From the NCBI GenBank assembly GCA_947259685.1, contig CAMYNC010000210.1, forward strand, positions 1 through 7,887: DNA of 7,887 nucleotides, read 5' to 3'. The number at the start of each line of letters is the position of its first letter. Within the stretch, counting starts at the first letter, position 1. This document shows positions 1-6,026 of this stretch, in pieces. This DNA comes from an uncultured Desulfuromonadales bacterium. GTDB lineage: Bacteria; Desulfobacterota; Desulfuromonadia; Desulfuromonadales; Geopsychrobacteraceae. A program made the position numbers and the translations under genes. The notes under the pieces are model-generated. The model did no database searches. It was not told the DNA's origin and saw nothing but the letters and a program-made list of their open reading frames with translations.

Positions 1-1131
1 GCTGCTGTCGACACGCCAGTAGCTGCTGGTGCTGCCATCGACCGCGTTGGAAGCCCGGTAGCTGCTGCCCTCGTAATCTGAGGCGCTGACCGACTTGTTC
101 AAGGCCAGGTTGATCCCACCACCGGAAGAAACACTGCCGCCGCTGCTGGCCGCTGTGGTAGTCATAAGGGGAGGGAACGCAGGGACTTGATAATCAGTAC
201 CGTTGTTATTGATCCACACTAAGTTGAAGTCAAGGGTCGGCCGACGCCAGCGGAAACCACCTTCGTCGTCCATGTCGTCACCATTGGGTTCAATGTTTTC
301 CAGGAAAGTGTCCTCCTGGTCCTGTCCATTGTCTGTGATCTGTGCCCAAAAAAGGTTGAAACTGCCCTTTCCGGCAGCTGGGCGGGTGTAGCCCACACCC
401 CTTATATTACCCCGACTATCTCTGGGAGCGGGGTGGAAGGTTTCCGGAACGCCATAAGTGGGGAATGAACTGCTCGAAGCAGGGATTGGAGCCCTGGCCA
501 GACTAAAACTATCATTATGGCAGGAGGCGCAGGCACCGAAATCCAATATCGGCCCGCCATTGTCATGTTGGAATGCGCCATGACACTCCCGACAGCCAGC
601 CTGAGCAGGACGGTCTGAGGCAAAAGCAGGTGTGGTGTGACAATATTTGCAATTTCCCGATTGTGCCTCATCGCTCTGGTGGTGAGCCGTCTCCTGACCA
701 GTCTCCTGCGTGTGGCAAATCAAACAGTCTCTGAAGGGAGCAAAGACGAATTCCTCGGTTACCGGGTTCCAGACTTCGGTGTGGCAGGAGAGGCATTGAT
801 AGAGCCCAGTACCGTCCGGGTCACCGTTAGGAGCATCCGTTCCGGGAGGAAGTGGCTCATTTGTCAGCTCATGATGCCGATCGGGAAGATATACCGGGAG
901 GACGATCGTTGTATCATAAAACTTCGGATCCAGCGAATCTGTATCGTGGTGACAGACGGCGCAATCCAACGCGGCCATCTCACCGTAAGGGATTGGGACC
1001 CCGACAAACCCAACGGCCAAAACAGCTCCAGAGAAAAAACCAGCTGATACCATAAATAGAATCAGCGACCCCAGGGCTCCCCTAAATGCAACCCTCCCGA
1101 TGCCTTTAAAAAGCTGACAGACATAACTCAT
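1..1131 (-). CDS. Secreted hexaheme c-type cytochrome with C-terminal F5/8 type C domain (CytB), 3' end outside the window
   Basis: An open frame of 377 codons runs from ATG at 1131-1129 to the left edge without a stop. AGGAGG (1144-1139) lies 7 bases before the ATG. Residues 1-39 form a signal peptide: basic start, hydrophobic core at about 19-38, likely cleavage after AVLA. Six CxxCH heme sites follow at residues 57 (CAVCH), 113 (CLSCH), 136 (CLICH), 161 (CKYCH), 180 (CRECH) and 201 (CASCH). Residues about 245-322 are heme-free and carry GVGY, GKGSFNLFW, NGQDQED, EPNGDD, EGGFRWRRPTL and VPAFP. A Ser/Gly/Thr linker (323-339) leads to NLALNKSVSAS...NAVDGSTSSYW, the typical start of an F5/8 type C (discoidin, galactose-binding-like) domain, cut by the edge. 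Residues 158-322 are homologous to the C-terminus of the cytochrome at 2875-5482. The protein is probably exported and heme-loaded in the periplasm, then surface-bound. Electron-transfer function is inferred from the heme motifs; the binding target is unknown. Confidence 0.93.
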   Translation of the reverse strand, partial: MSYVCQLFKGIGRVAFRGALGSLILFMVSAGFFSGAVLAVGFVGVPIPYGEMAALDCAVCHHDTDSLDPKFYDTTIVLPVYLPDRHHELTNEPLPPGTDAPNGDPDGTGLYQCLSCHTEVWNPVTEEFVFAPFRDCLICHTQETGQETAHHQSDEAQSGNCKYCHTTPAFASDRPAQAGCRECHGAFQHDNGGPILDFGACASCHNDSFSLARAPIPASSSSFPTYGVPETFHPAPRDSRGNIRGVGYTRPAAGKGSFNLFWAQITDNGQDQEDTFLENIEPNGDDMDDEGGFRWRRPTLDFNLVWINNNGTDYQVPAFPPLMTTTAASSGGSVSSGGGINLALNKSVSASDYEGSSYRASNAVDGSTSSYWRVDSS

Positions 1132-1138
1132 TTCTGGG

Positions 1139-1144
1139 CCTCCT
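1139..1144 (-). promoter_or_regulatory. Ribosome binding site of CytB
   Basis: On the minus strand AGGAGG is preceded by a run of A and lies 7 bases before ATG 1131. This fixes the start of the cytochrome and places the signal peptide directly after it. Confidence 0.8.
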
Positions 1145-1169
1145 TTTTTGTTCTTTCCAAATGATTTCA

Positions 1170-1185
1170 GGGTACAAAAGTACCC
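1170..1185 (-). repeat. Inverted repeat GGGTAC-N4-GTACCC upstream of CytB
   Basis: A perfect 6-base inverted repeat (GGGTAC / GTACCC) with a 4-base centre lies about 39 bases before the CytB start codon. It could be a dimeric regulator's operator or a small hairpin in the mRNA leader. No regulator is identifiable from the window. Confidence 0.55.
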
Positions 1186-1211
1186 GCAACAACAAACCAA
1201 ACAGCCGCATC

Positions 1212-1237
1212 AGGTCAAAAGCAGGATCTGCTGACCT
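1212..1237 (-). repeat. Bulged hairpin in the CytB leader
   Basis: AGGTC-AAA-AGCAG, a GAT loop, then CTGCT-GACCT form a 10-pair stem with a 3-base bulge. An alternative pairing CAAAAG (1216-1221) with CTTTTG (1236-1241) competes with it. If the promoter candidate at 1253-1281 is right, this element lies in the early transcribed leader of CytB. It does not match any riboswitch consensus I recognise. Confidence 0.45.
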
Positions 1238-1252
1238 TTTGAAAGACATTCG

Positions 1253-1281
1253 ATGATAAATTCAGGATAGAAAGACAACAA
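1253..1281 (-). promoter_or_regulatory. Weak sigma-70-type promoter candidate for CytB
   Basis: On the minus strand TTGTTG (1281-1276) and TATCAT (1258-1253) are 17 bases apart, with T-rich DNA upstream. The -10 matches 5 of 6 consensus bases, the -35 only about half. The placement before the two leader inverted repeats is sensible, but AT-rich DNA produces such matches by chance. Confidence 0.25.
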
Positions 1282-1529
1282 AAAAACTACTCAAAAAAAA
1301 CAGTAAATCTTTATAAAATAAAGCGACTAAAATTAACTATTTCTGAGCTGGCAGGGACATGATTCTTGGCAGTGCATTTAAGTACATCAGTATACGAGTT
1401 TATACGATTCAAGTATATGAAAATCTATGGAATTTTATTCTTATATCACCATCTAATGAGATCGCAAGCAGGCTGAAATATTTTTTTATTCGCTTACCCT
1501 ACATTCCAACGAGAGCGAAAAACCCTTTT

Positions 1530-2462
1530 TCATTTCTGCGCAGCTATCCGCTCCGCCAACATGCCAACAGCAAGGGCAAAACTGTGTGCCCTGTTCCATT
1601 TCATCAACACCCGGTAGTTTTCATAAACCAGAAAAGCGTCCCCATCGCTGCCCTCGGGCATAATCAAAGACGCAGGCAGTTTGTTCCCAGGCAGATCCTG
1701 ACCATTTTTCAACCTGACCCCGTCTTTTCGCCAGGATGCCAGGGAGGTGCGGTATTCAAGGCCGAGATGTTTGAGATCAACGTTCTGGGGCACTCGCACC
1801 TCTCTTCCCCACCGATAGCGCCATTGCCAGCCGGATTTATGCAGGTAGTTGGCCGCTGACGACAGGTAATCCTCGCGGGAATTCCAAAGGTCGATCTGCC
1901 CATCAGCATTGCCATCGACTGCAAAGCCAAGAAAGGTTGATGGCATAAACTGTAAATTTCCCATTGCCCCGGCCCAGGACCCGAAGAACTGAGTTTTTGA
2001 TACCTTGCCGGAGTCGAGAATGCGTAATGCGTTGACCAATTCCTGACGGAAATATTCGCTGCGTCTGGCGTCAAAAGCCAGGGTCGCTAAGGCGGAAAAA
2101 ATCGGCACCTTGCCGGTGTTGCGACCAAAATTGGTTTCGATCCCCCAGAGGGCCACCAGGTAATGCGGCTGCACCTGGTATTTCTTGGCAATTTTATTAA
2201 ACAAAGTGTGATGTTCTTTCAGTAGCCGCCTGCCATTATTAATCCGCCAATCTGATACCGCTCCGGCAAGATATTCTGCGAGTGTCTTCTTGAACTCCGG
2301 CTGGCGCCGATCCGCTGCTATGACCCAGGGGAGAAACTCGACATCGTTCAAGACAACCTGGTACGGATAGAGCAAACAGGCCAGAAGCATCAGAATCAAA
2401 ATGAACCCGAGAATTGGCCGACTTGAGACACAGAACTTATGTTTATAGATATATGAAAACAT
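1530..2462 (-). CDS. MltB-type lytic murein transglycosylase, membrane-anchored or lipoprotein
   Basis: This 310-residue protein should cleave the MurNAc-GlcNAc bond of peptidoglycan non-hydrolytically, yielding 1,6-anhydro-MurNAc ends. Hallmarks of the MltB/SLT_2 (GH103) family are the catalytic-Glu block ALWGIETNFG (Glu109), then GAMGNLQFMPSTF (about 165-177) and DGQIDLWN..EDYLSSAANYLHKSGW (about 187-212). A hydrophobic segment at about 17-34 ends in LLAC (Cys29), a possible but imperfect lipobox (Leu at -2, hydrophobic residues after Cys), so an uncleaved anchor is also possible. The longer GTG start at 2474 is rejected because its codons are themselves the GAGGAG binding site for ATG 2462. 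The stop is TGA at 1532-1530. It lies between the two cytochromes and is transcribed divergently from the larger one. A role in opening the wall for envelope cytochromes is only a positional inference. Confidence 0.92.
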   Translation of the reverse strand: MFSYIYKHKFCVSSRPILGFILILMLLACLLYPYQVVLNDVEFLPWVIAADRRQPEFKKTLAEYLAGAVSDWRINNGRRLLKEHHTLFNKIAKKYQVQPHYLVALWGIETNFGRNTGKVPIFSALATLAFDARRSEYFRQELVNALRILDSGKVSKTQFFGSWAGAMGNLQFMPSTFLGFAVDGNADGQIDLWNSREDYLSSAANYLHKSGWQWRYRWGREVRVPQNVDLKHLGLEYRTSLASWRKDGVRLKNGQDLPGNKLPASLIMPEGSDGDAFLVYENYRVLMKWNRAHSFALAVGMLAERIAAQK

Positions 2463-2466
2463 CCCT

Positions 2467-2472
2467 CTCCTC
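2467..2472 (-). promoter_or_regulatory. Ribosome binding site that decides the transglycosylase start
   Basis: GAGGAG on the minus strand sits 4 bases before ATG 2462-2460. It overlaps the codons that an upstream GTG start (2474) would use, which favours the ATG. Confidence 0.75.
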
Positions 2473-2862
2473 ACAGTTGATTCAGAAATAAAACGGGTTT
2501 ATAAGACAGCTCCTAAATAAAGCATGCCAATTGGGCACAATTCAGGCTATGTCAGCACAACTCTTTATTCATTCCAAGCACTCACACCTCTCTAATGAAA
2601 TTGGATATTAAAAACACCTCGTCATTCTGCAGAAATATCAATAATTACAAACCCATACCACTTCAATGAAGCCTCCCCTAGATTAAACTTATTTTTTTTC
2701 GTTTGCTTTTCAACTAGTTAGGGATAAATTTTAGACTTCTATTATATTTTATAAAACTGTTTTGTTGCTGACACCAAAGGACCGCTTACCAATCTTATTT
2801 ATTTAACAGCGTACTAAGATTTAAACCTGCAGAGTTGAAAAGTATAAACCCATATGGTGCCT

Positions 2863-2870
2863 AAAGGGGG
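2863..2870 (+). promoter_or_regulatory. Ribosome binding site of CytA
   Basis: AAAGGGGG lies 4 bases before ATG 2875. An in-frame ATG at 2854 has no such site, so 2875 is chosen; it also puts a clean signal peptide at the N-terminus. Confidence 0.7.
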
Positions 2871-2874
2871 ACAC

Positions 2875-5482
2875 ATGTCCAAGAATTTCTGTTTCTGGAA
2901 TCTCGCCCTGCTCAGTCTGTTAACGACACTCATCTTGGCAACAGGTCCACAGGAGGCCTGGGCGCAGGACAACGAGATCTGCTATACCTGCCATAGCGCC
3001 TCAGAGATCAGGCAACTTCGAAGGAGGTGTTTTTGAGTTTTTACCACCGGACTGTCAAAAATGTCATGACTTTTCTGGTGGCCCGAGCAGTACTATCCAT
3101 ACCTACCACACCAACCTAATTCCTTCGGAAATTCAAGACTGCGAAGAGTGCCACGTCGGTGGAGCCCCAGGCGGACCGCTGCGCGAACCCTACGGAGAAT
3201 GTGCTTCCTGCCACACCGGCTTCCAGGGCGGATCGAACGGCCCCCTGCACCAGATGCACACCGACAACTTCGGAGCCACCGACTGCGCCACCTGCCACGG
3301 CCCCAGCGCGCCGGCCTGCAGCGAGTGCCACCAGATCGACCGCCACGATTATCGCACTGGTCCAGGCGCTCCGGGCCACGACTTCCACACCGGCTTCATC
3401 AGCGATTGCGAGCGCTGCCATGTCTCCGGCGCCCCAGGCGGACCGCTACGCGAGCCTTACACTGAATGCGCCAGCTGTCACGTCGGTTTCCAGAATGGCC
3501 CGAACGGCCCACTGCACATGGATCACACCAATAACTTCGGAGCCAGCGACTGCAACAGCTGTCATGGAGACGACGCCCCGGCCTGCAGCCTGTGCCATGA
3601 CCAGGATCGCCATGACTTCCGCAACGGCGGCGGCACAGGACACGAATACCATAACACCATCATCAACGACTGTGAGCGCTGTCATACCTCCGGCGTCGCC
3701 GGTGGTCCGATGCGTGAGCCATTCATCATCTGCGCTGACTGCCACACCGGCTTCCAGGGCGGGCCTGCAAGCGGCCAGCTCCACATGCAACATACCGACG
3801 AATTCGGAGCCACCGACTGCAACACTTGTCATGGCGACGACGCCCCGGTCTGCAACCAGTGCCACGAGGTTGTTTCCACGCAGTACGGGCAGATGTACCA
3901 TGATTTCCGCAACGGTCCAGGCACTCAGGGCCACGACTTCCACACCGGCTTCATTAATATCTGCGAGCTGTGTCACGTCTCCGGGGTAGCCGGCGGCCCG
4001 CTAAGAGAGCCTTACACTGAATGCGCCAGCTGCCACACCGGCTTCCAGAACGGCCAGAACGGCCCACTCCACCAGCTACATACCAACAATTACGGCGCAA
4101 CCGACTGCAACACCTGCCACGGCGACGACGCACCAGCCTGCAGCGAATGCCACACGGTTGACCGTCATGACTTCCGCAACGGTGGCGGCTCAGGACACGA
4201 GTTCCATAACAGCTTCATCAACGACTGCGAACGCTGCCATGTCTCCGGTATTGCCGGCGGCCCGTTGCGCGAGCCCTACAGCGAATGCGTCGTCTGCCAC
4301 GACGGCTTCGAGGGCGGCCCGAGCGGCCCGCTCCACCAGCAGCATACAACCACCTTCGGGGCCAGCGACTGCAACACCTGCCACGGCGACGACGCACCGG
4401 CCTGCAGCGAATGCCACACGGTTGACCGTCATGACTTCCGCGGCGGTGGCGGAACAGGACACATCTTCCATAACGGCTTCATCAGCGACTGCCAGTTCTG
4501 CCACGTCTCCGCGCCACCAGCCGGCGGCCCGTTGCGCGAGCCTTTCGGTGAATGTGCCAGCTGTCACACCGGCTTCGAGGGCGGCCCGAGCGGCCCAGTG
4601 CATCAGCTACATACCAACAACTACGGTGCCAGCGACTGCAATATCTGTCACGGCGACGATGCGCCGGCCTGCACCCAGTGCCACGCGGTGGACCGGCATG
4701 ACTTCCGCAACGGTGGCGGCACTGGACACATCTTCCATAACCCCGTCACCAACAACAACTGTGAGCGCTGCCACGTCTCCGGCGCGCCATCCCCTGGTCC
4801 GGTGCCGCCACAGTACGACGGTTGTATCGAGTGTCACCCCAACTTCCAGAGCGGCCCGAGCGGTGCACTGCATCAGCAACATATCAACAACTACGGCGCC
4901 AACGACTGCAATATCTGTCACGGCGACAATGCCCCGGCCTGCGGCCAGTGCCACCAGGGGGATTTCCACCACAACAGCTCCTTTGCTCAAACCGGCGACT
5001 GTGCTCACTGCCACGCTGTTCCTCCCTCGGCACAGGATCGTCCGACCCAGGCTGCTTGTCGCGAATGTCACGGTGCCTACCAGCACGATAAAGGTGGTCC
5101 GATCCAGAACTATGGCGCCTGCGCAGCATGCCACTCCACCACGCCTTTCCACGCCGCTCCCCCGCGTGGTGTAGGCTACAACAACCCGGCACCCGGCAAG
5201 GGGTATTTTGCCCTTTTCTGGAGGCAGTTCACCAACAATGGCCAGGACCAGGAGGACAGGCCGCTGTCGAGATTCGAGCCCAACGGCGAAGATTGTGACG
5301 AGGGAGGTTTCTACTGGAGCCGTCCGACCCTCTCCTTCGATTTAAAGCGAATTACTCACAATGGAAGGGCTTACAATGTCCCTGCATTCCCGGACGGCAG
5401 CACCGGGCCCTCCAACCCGCGTGAGTTTGTTCCTTCTACAAGGTGCCGTGGCAATGGCGGTGGTGGTGACGATTCCGATTAG
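2875..5482 (+). CDS. Giant secreted 33-heme tandem-repeat c-type cytochrome (CytA), with one internal frame change
   Basis: ATG 2875 opens a signal peptide (hydrophobic core about 10-24, cleavage after AWA, residue 30) followed by heme site CYTCH at residue 36. That frame stops at TGA 3034, while the rest lies in the +1 frame, open from 2924 to TAG 5480. Joined at 3034 the product has 868 residues and 33 CxxCH motifs. After CQKCH, CEECH and CASCH come six full repeats (about residues 132-672) of 88-96 residues, each with four CxxCH plus conserved His in RHDF, GHxFH and LHxxH, likely axial ligands. A partial seventh repeat follows. The C-terminal module has CAHCH (709), CRECH (728), CAACH (749), then a heme-free domain from GVGY (765) to VPAFP and an acidic Gly tail. 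That module is homologous to CytB. The dense heme array suggests long-range extracellular electron transfer (inference). ATG 3254 is not a credible start: it is mid-repeat with no signal peptide. The frame change may be an indel, a sequence error or recoding. Confidence 0.9.
3022..3037 (+). other. Frame-change site with prfB-like +1 frameshift arrangement (candidate)
   Basis: In the signal-peptide frame the codons read AGG AGG TGT TTT TGA G. An anti-SD-matching AGGAGG, a 3-base spacer, a slippable TTT and an in-frame TGA reproduce the spacing of the bacterial prfB +1 site (AGG GGG UAU CUU UGA C). A +1 slip on UUU continues with GAG 3035 into the 33-heme frame. Against recoding: the +1 frame just upstream (3008-3034) reads SGNFEGGVF, more like the rest of the protein than the basic RQLRRRCF of the other frame, which suggests a simple one-base insertion around 3000-3012. 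Deleting one T from the T run at 3030-3034 also restores the frame. Confidence 0.3.
3269..4891 (+). repeat. Six tandem coding repeats of about 267 bases (4 hemes each)
   Basis: Unit boundaries by the [FY]GA[TSN]DC start are 3269-3535, 3536-3802, 3803-4090, 4091-4354, 4355-4621 and 4622-4891, encoding 89, 89, 96, 88, 89 and 90 residues. A half unit precedes and another follows (from 4892). The common plan is GA.DCN.CHGDDAPAC..CH, RHDFRNG, GH.FHN, DCERCHVSG, GGPLREPY.EC..CH.GF, then GP.G.LH..HTNN. Unit 3 has a 7-residue insertion after its second heme site (VVSTQYGQMYHDF). Bases 4103-4177 and 4367-4441 (units 4 and 5) differ at one position out of 75, indicating recent duplication or gene conversion. 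Confidence 0.95.
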
Positions 5483-5494
5483 GATGGCTCAAAA

Positions 5495-5530
5495 GGCCAA
5501 GCCGTCACTGGATGAGGTGGCGGTTTGGCC
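5495..5530 (+). terminator. Hairpin just after CytA, no U-tract
   Basis: GGCCAAGCCGTCAC (5495-5508) pairs along all 14 positions, counting two G-U pairs, with GTGGCGGTTTGGCC (5517-5530) around an 8-base loop, 12 bases after the CytA stop codon. No run of T follows, so it may stabilise the mRNA 3' end or be a leaky terminator. That would allow read-through into the mini-gene at 5666. Confidence 0.5.
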
Positions 5531-5653
5531 AAGCTAGCCTGCCGTAGATTTCACGAAGCGCAGAGGATAATATTTAGATCAATGCTCTACTTCTCTATGT
5601 AAACCGGACCCACTAAATTTGGATATTTAACTCAAGAACTAAAACCCAGAGCA
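5531..5653. other. Spacer between CytA and the mini-gene
   Basis: This stretch has no credible coding frame. GGATAATATT (near 5566-5575) could contribute a -10 box, but no matching -35 is seen. The mini-gene may have its own promoter here or be transcribed with CytA. Confidence 0.4.
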
Positions 5654-5661
5654 AAGGAGGT
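5654..5661 (+). promoter_or_regulatory. Near-perfect ribosome binding site of the mini-gene
   Basis: AAGGAGGT is an 8-base match to the anti-Shine-Dalgarno sequence, placed 4 bases (AAAC) before ATG 5666. It is the strongest such site in the window and the main reason to treat the very short frame behind it as translated. Confidence 0.75.
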
Positions 5662-5665
5662 AAAC

Positions 5666-5722
5666 ATGAAAAAGTACATGAAACCAAAGGTCATTGGGAG
5701 CAGCAACGTTCACCCCTGCTAG
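5666..5722 (+). CDS. 18-residue peptide gene, possible modified-peptide precursor
   Basis: ATG 5666 to TAG 5720-5722 encodes MKKYMKPKVIGSSNVHPC. Evidence that it is real: a near-perfect ribosome binding site at ideal spacing, and a strong intrinsic terminator starting 29 bases after the stop, so it looks like a complete transcription-unit end. The peptide has a basic KKYxKP-type N-terminus, resembling leader segments of some ribosomally made, post-translationally modified peptides, and a C-terminal Gly-Ser-Ser-Asn-Val-His-Pro-Cys with one terminal Cys and one His as possible modification or metal/heme-binding sites. It has no signal peptide or membrane segment. No maturase is in the window, so function and family are unassigned. 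Alternatives are a regulatory leader peptide or a chance frame behind a strong SD. It follows CytA on the same strand. Confidence 0.6.
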   Translation: MKKYMKPKVIGSSNVHPC

Positions 5723-5751
5723 CAAGAAAAGAAGTTTTTCCGCGTAAATCC

Positions 5752-5792
5752 AAAAGAAAACCCCGCATTTTTTTGTTGCGGGGTTTTCTTTT
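5752..5792 (+). terminator. Strong intrinsic terminator of the mini-gene, possibly bidirectional
   Basis: A perfect 16-base inverted repeat, AAAAGAAAACCCCGCA (5752-5767) and TGCGGGGTTTTCTTTT (5777-5792), encloses a 9-base T-rich loop. The GC core CCCCGC/GCGGGG is followed by TTTTCTTTT on the plus strand and by a similar T run on the minus strand, so it could stop transcription both ways. It insulates CytA and the mini-gene from the convergent transporter. Confidence 0.9.
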
Positions 5793-5936
5793 GTCATTTT
5801 CCTCTTAATTGCTCAAAATCTACACCACCTCTTCATATTCTGGCAGGTGGCAAACATCAAGCACTGCTCTTAAGAACTGAGGAATTTACACAACCTGATA
5901 TTGAGGTGCTCATCTCATATGTATTACCGCAACCCC
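5793..5936. other. Spacer between convergent units, no gene seen
   Basis: This short stretch lies between the two convergent terminators. One plus-strand frame looks slightly protein-like (reading LRTEEFTQPDIEVLISYVLP around 5868-5927) but lacks a start codon and binding site and runs through both terminators. It could be a gene remnant or chance. Confidence 0.4.
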
Positions 5937-5973
5937 AAAAAAAGGCCCCGTTCCAGAGGAGGCAGGAACGAGG
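5937..5973 (-). terminator. Intrinsic terminator of the DASS transporter gene
   Basis: On the minus strand CCTCGTTCC (5973-5965), a 10-base loop and GGAACGGGG (5954-5946) form a 9-pair stem with one G-U pair. CC and seven T (5943-5937) follow. It lies about 54 bases after the transporter stop codon. Confidence 0.88.
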
Positions 5974-6026
5974 CGAATAGTCCGGTCGGACCACAGAGAG
6001 AGCTTTTGTACGTGGGAATGAGATCG

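Larger units (their letters stand above)
1132..1529. other. Intergenic region: leader and promoter of CytB, no gene seen
   Basis: About 400 AT-rich bases separate the transglycosylase stop from the CytB start; both genes read on the minus strand. I see no credible coding frame. It holds two inverted repeats close to CytB (listed separately), a weak promoter candidate, and further upstream the direct repeats TATACGA at 1391-1397 and 1401-1407 (10-base period) with a TATATGA variant at 1414-1420, plus TGGCAG at 1349 and 1367. No convincing intrinsic terminator follows the transglycosylase. Confidence 0.6.
2463..2874. other. Divergent intergenic region between the transglycosylase and CytA, no gene seen
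   Basis: About 410 strongly AT-rich bases must hold the promoters of both divergent genes, but no promoter stands out. Visible structure: palindrome CCAATTGG within TGCCAATTGGGCA (2525-2537), and an inverted repeat AATCTTA (2791-2797) / TAAGATT (2815-2821) with a 17-base loop in the probable leader of CytA. No open frame here has protein-like composition. Confidence 0.6.

Noticed and set aside
203..1055. Short open frames within 1-1131 (plus-strand 203-391, 637-1047, 852-1055; minus-strand 402-671)
   Set aside because: They lie within the continuous 377-codon CytB frame, with six CxxCH motifs, on the minus strand.
2463..2474. GTG 2474 as the transglycosylase start
   Set aside because: Those bases are the GAGGAG ribosome binding site for ATG 2462.
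2533..2548. Sigma-54-like site GGGCACAATTCAGGCT upstream of CytA
   Set aside because: The GG/GC spacing is right, but the -12 box is AGGC instead of TTGC, and it lies about 330 bases from the start codon.
2854..2874. ATG 2854 as the start of CytA
   Set aside because: It lacks a Shine-Dalgarno site, and its codons overlap the AAAGGGGG site that serves ATG 2875.
3022..3040. Re-initiation of translation at 3022-3040 using AGGAGG
   Set aside because: No ATG, GTG or TTG in the heme frame lies at a usable distance after this AGGAGG, and such a product would lack the signal peptide.
3269..4891. CRISPR-like array
   Set aside because: The period is about 267 bases, the units are fully coding, and no short direct repeats with unique spacers are present.
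3116..5192. Several long frames on both strands inside the heme repeats
   Set aside because: They are Ala/Val/Arg/Thr-rich periodic shadows created by the tandem coding repeats.
3254..5482. ATG 3254 as the true start of the large cytochrome
   Set aside because: The heme-containing frame continues upstream with CASCH, CEECH and CQKCH. The ATG is in the middle of a repeat, and no signal peptide or binding site is present there.
5720..5990. Read-through of the mini-gene's TAG into the following open frame
   Set aside because: The continuation would translate through two terminator hairpins and gives low-complexity, poly-Phe-like sequence. A normal stop is simpler.
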